Program-made: the position numbers and the translations under genes
In this document: piece by piece, positions 55,324-63,577 of the stretch
Layout: each line of letters starts with the position of its first letter
Position numbering within the stretch: the stretch's first letter is position 1
Origin: Solirubrobacterales bacterium
GTDB taxonomy: Bacteria > Actinomycetota > Thermoleophilia > Solirubrobacterales > 70-9
Assembly (NCBI GenBank): GCA_021155855.1
Contig: JAJNAZ010000007.1
Coordinates: forward strand, 1 to 64,000
Reading direction: 5' to 3'
Length of the DNA stretch: 64,000 nt
The notes under the pieces: generated by a model
Database searches by the model: none
What the model was told of the DNA's origin: nothing
The model's input: the letters and a program-made list of their open reading frames with translations, nothing else

Positions 55324-55935
55324 GTGATGGAGCAAAGGAGAGGTTGGTTGCCGTCGCCGGCGATGCTGGTCGCGTTCATCGCGCTGGTGGCCGCGCTGAC
55401 CGGTTCGGCCGTCGCCCTGCAGGGCAAGAACTCGGTGAAGTCGAACGACATCGCCCCGGGGGCCGTCAAAGGCAAGGACATCCACACGGAGGCGGTCAAA
55501 CCACCGAAGCTCAACCTGATCAAGGTCGACGGCGAGGCCGGGCCGCTGCCCACGGCATCGGTAGCGGCAACGGATCTCGGCGGGCCCTCGGTTACGGTCA
55601 ATGTCCCCGAAACCGGACTGGTTGCGATCTACGCCCGCGGCACCGGTGAGATCGACCCCGGAGGCAACGGCAGGCGTGCGCAAGTGCATCTGTTCGAACC
55701 GAAGCTGTTCCCCTCGGCGCCCAAGATCATCGAGTTCGCATCCTCGGAGCCACAGCTTCGGATCAGCACTCCCGGATCAGGTGACCCCGACGGCGCGGTG
55801 AACCTCGCCCGCGGTGGCTGGATCGTGTTTCCCGCCGACGAGGGCCGGTACACGTTCACGCTGTTCTACAGCGTCGCAGGCGGCGGAACTGCGACGTTCA
55901 CGAACACCGGTCTCTGGGCCGGCGTCGTCGGCTAG
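55324..55935 (+). CDS. Secreted beta-rich protein, unknown function
   Basis: A 203-residue exported protein. The leader contains PSPAMLVAFIALVAALTGSA, followed by GKNSVKSNDIAPGAVKGKDI, a repeat-like phrase I associate with Solirubrobacterales surface proteins (KNGSITGKDVKNGS style). The rest is beta-rich with no cysteine and no catalytic motif, suggesting a lectin or collagen-like head domain. AGGGAGGT at 55312-55319 is a clear ribosome site serving GTG 55324 or ATG 55327. It is divergent from the GT4 gene and convergent with glyA with no gap. Confidence 0.75.
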   Translation: MMEQRRGWLPSPAMLVAFIALVAALTGSAVALQGKNSVKSNDIAPGAVKGKDIHTEAVKPPKLNLIKVDGEAGPLPTASVAATDLGGPSVTVNVPETGLVAIYARGTGEIDPGGNGRRAQVHLFEPKLFPSAPKIIEFASSEPQLRISTPGSGDPDGAVNLARGGWIVFPADEGRYTFTLFYSVAGGGTATFTNTGLWAGVVG

Positions 55936-57216
55936 CTAGACCGGCGTCGCGGAGAGCTGGGGATAGAGCGGATACCGCTCCATCAAGGAGTGGGTCCGCT
56001 CGCCCAGCGCCTCGCGCTCCGGCTCGAAGCGGTCGGAGAGCGCGATCGAGATCACCTCGGCGATCTCACGCATCTCGGGCGGGCCGAGCCCGCGGGTGGT
56101 GAGCGCGGGAGTCCCGATGCGCAGGCCCGACGGGTTCATCGGCGGGCGCTCGTCGAACGGGATCGCGTTGCGGTTGACGGTGATCCCGACCTGCTCCAGG
56201 CGCTGCTCGGCGGTCTTGCCGTCGAGCCCCGTCGGCCCGAGATCGACGAGCACCAGGTGGACGTCGGTGCCGCCGGTGAGCACCTCGACCCCGTTGGCGA
56301 TCAGCCCGTCGGCGAAGGCGTGCGCGTTGGCCACCGTCTGGCGCTGCCGGGCGCGGAAGGGCTCCGACTGCGCGATCCCGAGCGCCACCGCCTTGGCGGC
56401 GATGATGTGCATCAGGGGCCCGCCCTGCTGGCCGGGAAAGACGGAGCGGTCGATGTCCTTGGCGAGCTCCTCGCGACAGAGGATCATTCCGCTGCGGGGC
56501 CCGCAGAGCGTCTTGTGGATCGTGGTTGTGACGATGTCCGCGTGCGGTACCGGGTTCGGGTGCTCGTCGGCGGCGACGAGCCCGGCGAAGTGCGCCATGT
56601 CGACCATCAGCTTCGCGTCGACCGAGTCGGCGATCTCGCGAAAGGCGGCGAAGTCGAGCTGGCGCGGATAGGCCGACCAGCCGGCGACGATCACCTTCGG
56701 CCGATGCTCGTGGGCGAGGCGTTCGACCTCCTCCATGTCACAGCGATAGTCGTCGCGGCGGACGTGGTAGGCGACGACCTCGTAGAGCTTGCCGGAGAGG
56801 TTGAGCTTCATCCCATGAGTCAGGTGGCCGCCGTGGTCGAGGGCCATGCCCATGATCGTGTCGCCGGGCTCGAGGAAAGCCATGTAGGCCGCGTTGTTCG
56901 CCTGCGCGCCCGCGTGTGGCTGCACGTTCGCGTGCTCGGCGCCGAACAGCTCCAGCGCCCGGTCGATCGCCAGCTGCTCGGCGACGTCGACCTCCTCGCA
57001 GCCGCCGTAGTAGCGGCGCCCCGGATAGCCCTCGGCGTACTTGTTGGTGAGCACGGAACCCGCCGCGTCGAGCACCGCCTGGGGGACGAAGTTCTCCGAG
57101 GCGATCATCTCCAGGGTGCCCTGCTGACGCTCGAGCTCGCGCCGTAGCACCTCGGCGATCTGTGGATCCACCTCGGCCAGGGGCGCGGTCTGGAAGTCGT
57201 CGGGCAGGTCGGTCAA
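55936..57216 (-). CDS. glyA: Serine hydroxymethyltransferase
   Basis: A 426-residue PLP enzyme that converts serine and tetrahydrofolate to glycine and methylene-tetrahydrofolate. [36 protein letters not shown] and [15 protein letters not shown] are standard; the PLP Lys is in [13 protein letters not shown], where the usual Arg after TL is Cys and the following GG is [15 protein letters not shown] and [14 protein letters not shown] complete the match. TTG 57216 is fixed by GAGGAG seven bases upstream. In firmicutes glyA also lies between ywlC and the atp genes. Confidence 0.96.
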   Translation of the reverse strand: MTDLPDDFQTAPLAEVDPQIAEVLRRELERQQGTLEMIASENFVPQAVLDAAGSVLTNKYAEGYPGRRYYGGCEEVDVAEQLAIDRALELFGAEHANVQPHAGAQANNAAYMAFLEPGDTIMGMALDHGGHLTHGMKLNLSGKLYEVVAYHVRRDDYRCDMEEVERLAHEHRPKVIVAGWSAYPRQLDFAAFREIADSVDAKLMVDMAHFAGLVAADEHPNPVPHADIVTTTIHKTLCGPRSGMILCREELAKDIDRSVFPGQQGGPLMHIIAAKAVALGIAQSEPFRARQRQTVANAHAFADGLIANGVEVLTGGTDVHLVLVDLGPTGLDGKTAEQRLEQVGITVNRNAIPFDERPPMNPSGLRIGTPALTTRGLGPPEMREIAEVISIALSDRFEPEREALGERTHSLMERYPLYPQLSATPV

Positions 57217-57311
57217 GTCGGCTCCTCGCTGTCGTTCGGATTCAGGTTGACAGACGCCGCGGCGATCGGCCCAAAGCGGCGTCCTCCGGCCGCAGCGCCG
57301 ATACTGCACCG

Positions 57312-57724
57312 GTGGGGCAGGACGATGTCGAACTGGTCAGCGAGGCGTTCGGGCTGCTCGACTCGGATCGTTACGAGGAGGTGCTGCCGCTCGTCGCCGA
57401 GGGCTTCGAGATGGTCACGACCAGCGAGGTCGCGAGCGAACCCGACACCTACCGCGGGCGCGCCGGCGTGCGGCGCTGGTTCGAGTCGTTCCTCGAGGCG
57501 ATGGACTCCGTGCAGGTCGAGGCCCGCCGCCTGCACCCGGCCGGACGGATACGGGCCTGGTGATCGCCGAGTTCGTGATCCGTGCCCGCGGCCAGCGCAG
57601 CGGGATCGAGGCCGAGCAGGCGGCGATCGCGCTGGTCACGGTGGTGGACGGTCAACTGCTGCGGCTCGAGTTCTTCACCGGCCTCGAGAAGGCGCGAGCC
57701 GCCGCGCGAGCTCGCTCGAGCTGA
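57312..57724 (+). pseudogene. SnoaL/NTF2-like gene with a frameshift near 57550
   Basis: From GTG 57312 the frame reads [40 protein letters not shown] and VEARRLHPAG, a typical NTF2-like domain start, then hits TGA at 57561-57563. In another frame the domain continues without loss: DTGLVIAEFVIRARGQRSGI, then ALVTVVDGQLLRLEFF up to TGA 57722-57724. A single-base change near 57540-57555 would restore one protein of about 137 residues. Either a recent frameshift or a sequence error. GATACT eight bases before GTG is a possible leaderless -10. The end overlaps the convergent tsaC gene by 50 bases. Confidence 0.7.
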
Positions 57725-58316
57725 GCACGCCGGGGCGCAGGACCGCCCAGCCCCCTCCCGCCTCGATCTCGGTCAGGTCGATGACCATCGAGGGCGATCC
57801 GGACAGCTCGCCGCCGTCGATCGCGAGGTCGGCGCCGGTGAGGATCGCCGAGGCGACCGCGTCGAGGCGGTTCGCCGGCCGCTCGCCGGCGGGGTTGGCC
57901 GAGGTCTGAAAGACCGCGACACCGGCGCCCGCCAGCGGCCCCTCGATCAACCTCAGTCCGAGCCGGCCGGGATCCTCGCCGCAGGCGAGCGGGTAGAGGC
58001 GCTCAGGGTTGTCGACGACCAGGGTCACCGGGCCCGGGAGCAGCGCCGCGAGCGCGTCGCGGGTGCGCGGGCCGAGGGTCGAGATCAGCTCGCGCATCGC
58101 CAGCGGAACGAAGAACATCACCGCCGAGGGCTTGCCCGCCTCGCGGCCCTTGAGCGCGTGGATGCGCTCGATCGCCTCCGCCCGACCCGGATCGCAGGCG
58201 AGCCCGTAGACCCCGTCGGCGGGAAACACCACAACGCCGCCGGCGCGGACGACGCGCTCAAGCCCCGCCCGCGCAGCCGCGGCGCCGTCGCGCGGAACCG
58301 AGATCATCTCCGTCAC
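57675..58316 (-). CDS. ywlC: Threonylcarbamoyl-AMP synthase (Sua5/YrdC/YwlC family)
   Basis: A 213-residue enzyme for the first step of the tRNA t6A37 modification: it makes threonylcarbamoyl-AMP from threonine, bicarbonate and ATP. VVVFPADGVYGLACDP, the ligand loop IHALKGREAGKPSAV, LLPGPVTLVVDN and FQTSANPAGERP are the conserved blocks of the YrdC domain. No extra Sua5 C-terminal domain is present. It follows prmC by 40 bases, the common rpmE-prfA-prmC-ywlC order. The last 16 codons overlap the frameshifted SnoaL-like gene. Confidence 0.92.
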   Translation of the reverse strand: MTEMISVPRDGAAAARAGLERVVRAGGVVVFPADGVYGLACDPGRAEAIERIHALKGREAGKPSAVMFFVPLAMRELISTLGPRTRDALAALLPGPVTLVVDNPERLYPLACGEDPGRLGLRLIEGPLAGAGVAVFQTSANPAGERPANRLDAVASAILTGADLAIDGGELSGSPSMVIDLTEIEAGGGWAVLRPGVLSSSELARRLAPSRGR

Positions 58317-58356
58317 GATCGACGCCTTCCTCGCCCTGGGGACGGAGCGTCAGCCA

Positions 58357-59193
58357 TCACCGTCCCAGCACCACGCGCTCGATCCCCGCCAGGTCGCGGC
58401 GCGTCTCGACCGAATCGAAACCGGCGCGGCGCACCAGCTGGGCGACCGTCGGAGCCTGACCGACGGCGACCTCGAGCGCAACCGCCCGCGTGCGCAGCCG
58501 ACCGGTCGCCAACGCTGCGAGCAGGTCCTCGATCGCGTCGAGCCCCGCGACTCCCGCCACCAACGCCCGGCGGGGCTCGAACCGCGTCAGCTCGGGCGCC
58601 AGCCCCTCCCACTCCCCCTCGCTGACGTACGGAAGGTTGGCGAGCAGGAGGTCGAAGCGCTCGTCGGCCGCGATCGGGCCTTGCGCGAGCCGCACGCGCT
58701 CGCCGAGTCCGAGCCGGTCGCGGTTCGCCTTCGCCACCTCGAGCGCCTCGAGCGACGTGTCGGTGGCGACGACGTCGGTCTGCGGCAGCTCGTCGGCGAC
58801 CGCCAGCGCCACGGCGCCCGAGCCGGTGCCGACGTCGAGCGCCCGACGGGGCGCGAGCTCGAGCGCGACCTCGACCAGGAGCTCGGTCTCCGGGCGCGGA
58901 ATCAGCACTCGCGGATCGACGGCGAGCTCGATCCGCCGAAAGCCCTTGCGGCCGAGGATGTAGGCCACGGGCTCGCGGGCCACCCGCCGCCTGACCATGG
59001 CGCCGAAGCGACGCGCGGCGGCGGGCTCGACGCCCGCCTCGGGGGCCGCCGTCAGCTCCGCACGGTCACGACCCGTGGCCTCCGCCAGCAGCAGCTCGGC
59101 GTCCAGCCGCGGCGTCTCGACCCCGGCCGCCTTGAGCGCGTCGACGGCAGCGCCGAGCGCATCACGAACGGTGGCCGCCGTGGCCGCGGGCAC
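58357..59193 (-). CDS. prmC: Release factor glutamine methyltransferase PrmC
   Basis: A 278-residue SAM-dependent methyltransferase that methylates the Gln of the GGQ loop in RF1 and RF2. The N-terminal helical domain (1-75) contains PRLDAELLLAEATG; PVAYILGRKGF and VLIPRPETELLVE are highly typical; the SAM site is DVGTGSGAVAL (about 120-130). The catalytic loop normally reads NPPY but here is ANLPYVS (Asn186-Leu-Pro-Tyr189). GTG 59193 gives the standard N-terminus. It lies 55 bases after its substrate gene prfA. Confidence 0.94.
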   Translation of the reverse strand: MPAATAATVRDALGAAVDALKAAGVETPRLDAELLLAEATGRDRAELTAAPEAGVEPAAARRFGAMVRRRVAREPVAYILGRKGFRRIELAVDPRVLIPRPETELLVEVALELAPRRALDVGTGSGAVALAVADELPQTDVVATDTSLEALEVAKANRDRLGLGERVRLAQGPIAADERFDLLLANLPYVSEGEWEGLAPELTRFEPRRALVAGVAGLDAIEDLLAALATGRLRTRAVALEVAVGQAPTVAQLVRRAGFDSVETRRDLAGIERVVLGR

Positions 59194-59248
59194 GCTCAGC
59201 CCGCCGGGCCCGCGGACGCACGGGCATCGCCCTCGTCGCCGGCGGCCA

Positions 59249-60322
59249 TCACGCGAGCTCGGTCTGCGCCTCGAGCCGGGCGCGCTTCTCCTCGGCGGCG
59301 AGCGCCGAGGTGAACTCGCTCAGATCGCCGGTGAGGACCTCGTCGAGGTTGTGGGCGGTGAGTTTGATCCGGTGGTCGGTGACCCGGCCCTGGGGGAAGT
59401 TGTAGGTGCGGATCTTCTCCGAGCGCTCGCCGGTGCCCACCTGCGAGCGGCGATCGGCGGCGATCTCGGCTCGCTGCTGCGCCAGGGCTTGCTCGTAAAG
59501 GCGCGCCCGCATCACCCGCATCGCCTTGTCGCGGTTCTGCAACTGGGACTTCTCGTCCTGCATCGAGACGACGATGCCGCTCGGCCTATGGGTCAGGCGG
59601 ACCGCCGAGTCGGTGGTGTTGACCGACTGCCCGCCGGGCCCGGAGGAGCGGTAGACGTCGACCTGAAGGTCCTCGGGGGCGATCTCCACCTCCACCTCCT
59701 CGGCCTCCGGAAGCACCGCAACGGTCGCGGTCGAGGTGTGGATGCGGCCCTGGGACTCGGTCTTCGGCACCCGCTGGACGCGGTGGGTACCGCCCTCGAA
59801 CTTGAACACCGAGTAGGCGCCCTGGCCGCGAATCTCGAAGGTGACCTCCTTGAACCCGCCGACCTCGGCCGCCGACTGGGAGAGCACCTCGGTGGCGAAG
59901 CCGCGCTCCTCGGCGTAGCGGGTGAGCATCTTGAACAGATCACCCGCGAACAGCCCCGCCTCGTCCCCGCCGGCGCCGGCACGAATCTCGATGATCACGT
60001 TCTTTTCGTCATTGGGATCGCGCTCGACCATCGCCAGGCGGACCTCGTCCTCGAGCTCACGCAACCTCTCCGGCGCGTCCGCAACGAGGCGGCGAAGCTC
60101 CTCGTCGTCGCCGCCGTCCTCGGCGAGCAACTCGCGTGCGCCCTCGAGGTCGCCCCGGAGCTGCCGCCACCGAGCCGCCAGCTCGCGCGCCGGCTCGAGC
60201 TCGCGGTACTCGCGGCCGACCTCGGCGTAGCGCTCGCGGTCGCCGATCACGTCGGGATCGGACATCAGGCGCTCGAGCTCGGCGAAGCGCTCCTCGACCT
60301 GCTCTACGAGCTTCTCGATCAT
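59249..60322 (-). CDS. prfA: Peptide chain release factor 1
   Basis: A 357-residue RF1 that terminates translation at UAG and UAA. The GGQ loop is in YRSSGPGGQSVNTTDSAV (Gly230-Gly231-Gln232); the stop-recognition tripeptide is PKT (186-188) in QRVPKTESQGRIHTS; KIRTYNFPQGRVTDHR marks the C-terminal domain. ATG 60322 has TAGCCT (minus strand, 60334-60329) six bases upstream and no ribosome site, so it is probably leaderless. Confidence 0.97.
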   Translation of the reverse strand: MIEKLVEQVEERFAELERLMSDPDVIGDRERYAEVGREYRELEPARELAARWRQLRGDLEGARELLAEDGGDDEELRRLVADAPERLRELEDEVRLAMVERDPNDEKNVIIEIRAGAGGDEAGLFAGDLFKMLTRYAEERGFATEVLSQSAAEVGGFKEVTFEIRGQGAYSVFKFEGGTHRVQRVPKTESQGRIHTSTATVAVLPEAEEVEVEIAPEDLQVDVYRSSGPGGQSVNTTDSAVRLTHRPSGIVVSMQDEKSQLQNRDKAMRVMRARLYEQALAQQRAEIAADRRSQVGTGERSEKIRTYNFPQGRVTDHRIKLTAHNLDEVLTGDLSEFTSALAAEEKRARLEAQTELA

Positions 60323-60357
60323 GCGTTGAGGCTACCGCCGCCACCTCCACCCCAGCC

Positions 60358-61539
60358 GTGCGCAATGGCCGAGTTTTCGGCGCCCCGGCGCCCACATCTC
60401 CCCCATGGGCATGCGAGAATCGCCTCACGGCCACCGACGAGACCCGGACCCGCACCGAGCTGCCTGGCGTCGAGACGTCGGAGCAGATCACGCCCGCCGA
60501 GCTGCGACTGGCGACGCGCAATCACGGTTTTCCGCTCGAGGCGCTGTCGTACGACCTGACGCCGGCCGGCCTCCACTACCTGCTCGTCCACTACGACATT
60601 CCGGTCGTCGACGGGGAGAGCTGGCGGCTGAGGATCGGCGGCAGCGTCGCGAACGAGCTCTCGCTCTCGCTCGAGGAGCTCCGAGCGCGCCCCGAGGTGA
60701 CGCTCGCGGTGACGCTCGAGTGTGCCGGGAACGGTCGCGCCCAGCTCTCGCCGCGACCCGTGAGCCAGCCGTGGCTGCTCGAGGCGGTGGGCACCGCCGA
60801 GTGGACCGGCACCCCTCTCCGCGGCCTGCTCGACGAGGCCGGCGTCGACGGCTGTGGGGTCGAGGTGCTCTTCCGCGGGCTCGACCGCGGGGTGGAGGGA
60901 GGCCGGCAGCAGCAATTCGAGCGCAGCTTGCCGCTCGCCGAGGCGACGCGGGAGGAGGTGCTGCTCGCCTACGCGATGAACGGTCGGCCGCTGCCGCCCC
61001 AGCACGGCTTTCCGCTCCGGCTCGTGGTCCCCGGCTGGTACGGGATGGCGAGCGTCAAGTGGCTCGAGCGGATCATCGTCCTCGACCGGCCGTTCGAGGG
61101 CTATCAGCAGGCACGCGGCTACCGCCTGCGCCAGACGCCCGACGAGCCGGGCGTGCCGGTCTCGCGGATGATGCCGCGCTCGCTGATGGCGCCGCCCGGG
61201 ATCCCGGACTTCGCCACCCGCGAACGCATGCTCGAGCTCCGCCCGTGCACGGTCCAGGGGCGCGCCTGGTCGGGCTTCGGGCCGATCGAGCGGGTCGAGG
61301 TGAGCGCCGACGGCGGCGCCGGTTGGGGCGAGGCGCGGCTCGGCCCGCAGCCGTCGGCCTGGGCGTGGCGATCCTGGCAATGGGTGTGGGAGCCTCCAGG
61401 GACGGGTGTCTACGAGCTCTGCTGCCGGGCGACCGACAGCGCCGGCAACGTGCAACCGCTGCGGGCGCCGTGGAACCTCGGCGGCTACGCCAACAACCAG
61501 GTCCAGCGGGTCCCGGTGGTGGTCGAGCCGGCCGCCTGA
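60358..61539 (+). CDS. Sulfite-oxidase-family molybdopterin oxidoreductase
   Basis: About 393 residues if GTG 60358 is the start. The Moco domain shows RNHGFPLEALSYDLTP, LHYLLVHYDIP and the molybdenum-binding Cys122 in VTLECAGNGR, then VPGWYGMASVKWLERI; the dimerisation domain has RAWSGFGPIERVEVSADGG and NLGGYANNQVQRVPV. There is no signal peptide, so it looks cytoplasmic, unlike exported SorA/YedY. The start is a puzzle: homology begins near TDETRTRTE (about 60420), yet no ATG, GTG or TTG lies in frame between 60358 and there. It is divergent from prfA and convergent with the DUF1385 gene. Confidence 0.85.
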   Translation: MRNGRVFGAPAPTSPPWACENRLTATDETRTRTELPGVETSEQITPAELRLATRNHGFPLEALSYDLTPAGLHYLLVHYDIPVVDGESWRLRIGGSVANELSLSLEELRARPEVTLAVTLECAGNGRAQLSPRPVSQPWLLEAVGTAEWTGTPLRGLLDEAGVDGCGVEVLFRGLDRGVEGGRQQQFERSLPLAEATREEVLLAYAMNGRPLPPQHGFPLRLVVPGWYGMASVKWLERIIVLDRPFEGYQQARGYRLRQTPDEPGVPVSRMMPRSLMAPPGIPDFATRERMLELRPCTVQGRAWSGFGPIERVEVSADGGAGWGEARLGPQPSAWAWRSWQWVWEPPGTGVYELCCRATDSAGNVQPLRAPWNLGGYANNQVQRVPVVVEPAA

Positions 61540-61552
61540 GGGGCGCCGACAA

Positions 61553-62548
61553 CTAGGCGACGATCTCGATCGCATCGGCGTCGCGTGCGGACTCATCGGG
61601 GGGGCTCTCGACCGCGAGCACGGCCTCGAGCGCAGCGATCGCGACCGCAAGCTGGTCGCGGTGGGGCTCGCGCGTGGTCAGGTTCTGGAGCATCAGCCCG
61701 GGCCAGATCAGCGCCCAGACCCAGCGCTTGCCGCGATTACGGCCCGCCCACTTGATCACCTCGTAGGAGAGGCCGGCGAGTAGTGGGATGCCGAGGATCC
61801 GAGAGAGCACGAGCCAGTACCACTCGGGGAGCCCGATCGGGGCGAAGACGAAGATCGCGAGCACCATCACGATCAGCAGGAAGCTGGTCCCGCATCGCGG
61901 GTGCAGGCGCGAGTAGATCTCCGCCCGCGCCGGTAGGAGCCGGTCGCCCGCCTCATAGCAGGAGATCGTCTTGTGCTCGGCGCCGTGGTACTCGAATACG
62001 CGCCGCAGGTCGGGCAGGCGGCTGATCGCGACGATGTAGCCGATGAAGATCGCCGTGCGCAAAATGCCCTCGACGAGCCAGAACAGGAACGCCGAGCCGA
62101 GCTCGTCCTTGAACAGGCTGGTGGCGCCGACCGGGACGACGAAGAAGAGCCCGATTGCGAGCGCCATCGAGAGCGCGATCGTCACCCCCCACATCCAGCC
62201 GCCGATCTCCTGTTTCTGGCCCTCGTCGTCCTCCTCGAGCTGCGCGTTGGCGGAGATCGCGAGGGCGCGGAAGCCGATCTTCAACGACTCGCCGAGGGCG
62301 ACCACGCCGCGGACCACCGGCAAGCGCAGGATCCGGTGGCGCTTCGCCCACGAGACGAGCGGCTCGGAGGTGACCTCGATCTCGCCCTCCGGCTTGCGCA
62401 CCGCGACCGCCCAGGTCGAGACGCCGCGCATCATCACGCCCTCGAGCACCGCCTGACCGCCGACCGGCGCGTCGCGTGAGGCGACCGGCATCCCGTCCGG
62501 CATCCGCGTGCGGTCGACCGCGGTGCCCTCCGAGCCGTGGGTGCTCAC
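61553..62548 (-). CDS. DUF1385 membrane protein
   Basis: A 331-residue membrane protein. GGQAVLEGVMMRGVSTWAVA is the DUF1385 hallmark, followed by LRLPVVRGVVALGESLKIG, about five membrane helices (for example GVTIALSMALAIGLFFVVPV and FLLIVMVLAIFVFAPIGLP) and the conserved cytoplasmic block YHGAEHKTISCYEAG with RLHPRCGTSFL. The histidine, glutamate and cysteine residues suggest a metal site. The family is widely conserved next to rpmE and prfA but has no established function. GTG 62548 starts eight bases after the rpmE stop. Confidence 0.9.
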   Translation of the reverse strand: MSTHGSEGTAVDRTRMPDGMPVASRDAPVGGQAVLEGVMMRGVSTWAVAVRKPEGEIEVTSEPLVSWAKRHRILRLPVVRGVVALGESLKIGFRALAISANAQLEEDDEGQKQEIGGWMWGVTIALSMALAIGLFFVVPVGATSLFKDELGSAFLFWLVEGILRTAIFIGYIVAISRLPDLRRVFEYHGAEHKTISCYEAGDRLLPARAEIYSRLHPRCGTSFLLIVMVLAIFVFAPIGLPEWYWLVLSRILGIPLLAGLSYEVIKWAGRNRGKRWVWALIWPGLMLQNLTTREPHRDQLAVAIAALEAVLAVESPPDESARDADAIEIVA

Positions 62549-62556
62549 GGCACCGG

Positions 62557-62766
62557 CTAGCGGCGCTTGCTGCGGGCCGCCCTACGCTTGAATCGCTCCA
62601 CCCGTCCGCCGGTGTCGACCAGCTTCTGCTTCCCGGTGTAGAAGGGATGGCAGGCGGAGCAGATCTCGACGTGGAGCTCGGGCTTGGTCGAGCGGGTGTA
62701 GAACTCGTTGCCGCACGAGCAGCGCACGTGCGCGAGCTGGTACTCGGGGTGGATCCCGGTCTTCAT
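62557..62766 (-). CDS. rpmE: Ribosomal protein bL31, zinc-binding form
   Basis: A 69-residue large-subunit protein. [20 protein letters not shown], with Cys16, Cys18, Cys36 and Cys39 (CSC and CSAC), is the zinc-containing (C+) type; [20 protein letters not shown] is the family signature and the tail is basic. ATG 62766 has TAGACT (minus strand, 62780-62775) eight bases upstream and no ribosome site. It heads the rpmE-DUF1385 pair; rho, often found upstream in actinobacteria, is not visible before the window edge. Confidence 0.96.
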   Translation of the reverse strand: MKTGIHPEYQLAHVRCSCGNEFYTRSTKPELHVEICSACHPFYTGKQKLVDTGGRVERFKRRAARSKRR

Positions 62767-62831
62767 CGCATCCGAGTCTAGCGGCGCACGGTGCGGGCCT
62801 TCGGCGGGCCGGCACCATAATCTGGCGCTCG
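62767..62831. promoter_or_regulatory. Divergent rpmE / universal stress protein promoter region
   Basis: TAGACT on the minus strand (62780-62775) lies eight bases before ATG 62766. CATAAT on the plus strand (62816-62821) lies ten bases before ATG 62832. Both genes would have leaders of 0-4 bases. Confidence 0.5.
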
Positions 62832-63563
62832 ATGTATCGACGAATTCTGATCGGCTACGACGGCAGCGAGGGCGGCCGCGACGCGCTGGCGCTGGCGCGC
62901 GGCCTGGCCGCGATCGAGGGCGCCGAGCTGGTCCTCGTCGCGGCGCTCGAGTACGACCCGCTGGCGACGCCGGCCGACGCCTACGAGCGCGCGGTTGCCG
63001 AGGCCGAAGAGCGGCTCTCCGCCTCCGCCCGCGGGATCCTCGGCGAGACGCCGTTCGCGCTGCGCACGTTCGGCGGCGCCCCGGCACCGCTGGTACTGAC
63101 CGAGTTCGCCGAGCGCGAGCGCGCGGACGTGATCGTGCTCGGCTCGACACACCGCGAGGGACTCGGCCGGGTGCTCCCGGGCAGCGTCGGCGAGCGCGTA
63201 CTGCATGACGGTCCCCGCTGTGCCGTGTTGGTGGCCCCGAGCGGGTTCGCCGCGCGCGAGCGGCTCGAGATCGCGACGATCGCGGTCGGCTACGACGGCC
63301 GCAACGAGGCCGGGCATGCGCGCGAGGTCGCCACCGCCCTAGCCGCGGACCTGGGGGCGTCGGTGGAGACGATCACCGTCGCCGAGGGCGAGGGCGATCC
63401 GGCCACCGTGCTCGCGACCCGCTCGCGCGAGTTCGACCTGCTGGTCGTCGGCTCGAGGGGCTACGGACCGGTCCGCCAGGTCTTGATCGGTGGGGTCTCG
63501 GCGGAGCTGATGAGGAGGGCCGGCTGCCCGGTGCTGATCGTCCCCCGCTCTGCCGAGGGGTAG
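62832..63563 (+). CDS. Universal stress protein with two Usp domains
   Basis: A 243-residue tandem UspA protein. Domain one (about 1-138) starts [20 protein letters not shown] and ends [20 protein letters not shown]; domain two (about 148-243) starts [20 protein letters not shown] and ends [27 protein letters not shown]. The glycine-rich loops resemble the ATP-binding G-x2-G-x9-G-S/T pattern, clearer in domain two. Such proteins bind ATP and contribute to stress and hypoxia survival. The short second domain is typical for tandem forms. Divergent from rpmE. Confidence 0.9.
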   Translation: MYRRILIGYDGSEGGRDALALARGLAAIEGAELVLVAALEYDPLATPADAYERAVAEAEERLSASARGILGETPFALRTFGGAPAPLVLTEFAERERADVIVLGSTHREGLGRVLPGSVGERVLHDGPRCAVLVAPSGFAARERLEIATIAVGYDGRNEAGHAREVATALAADLGASVETITVAEGEGDPATVLATRSREFDLLVVGSRGYGPVRQVLIGGVSAELMRRAGCPVLIVPRSAEG

Positions 63564-63577
63564 CGGACCCGCGGCTT

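Noticed and set aside
57247-57252. Perfect TTGACA -35 box ahead of the SnoaL-like gene
   Set aside because: No -10 box lies at 16-18 bases downstream (CCCAAA), so a standard promoter is not supported; GATACT nearer the start is the better candidate.
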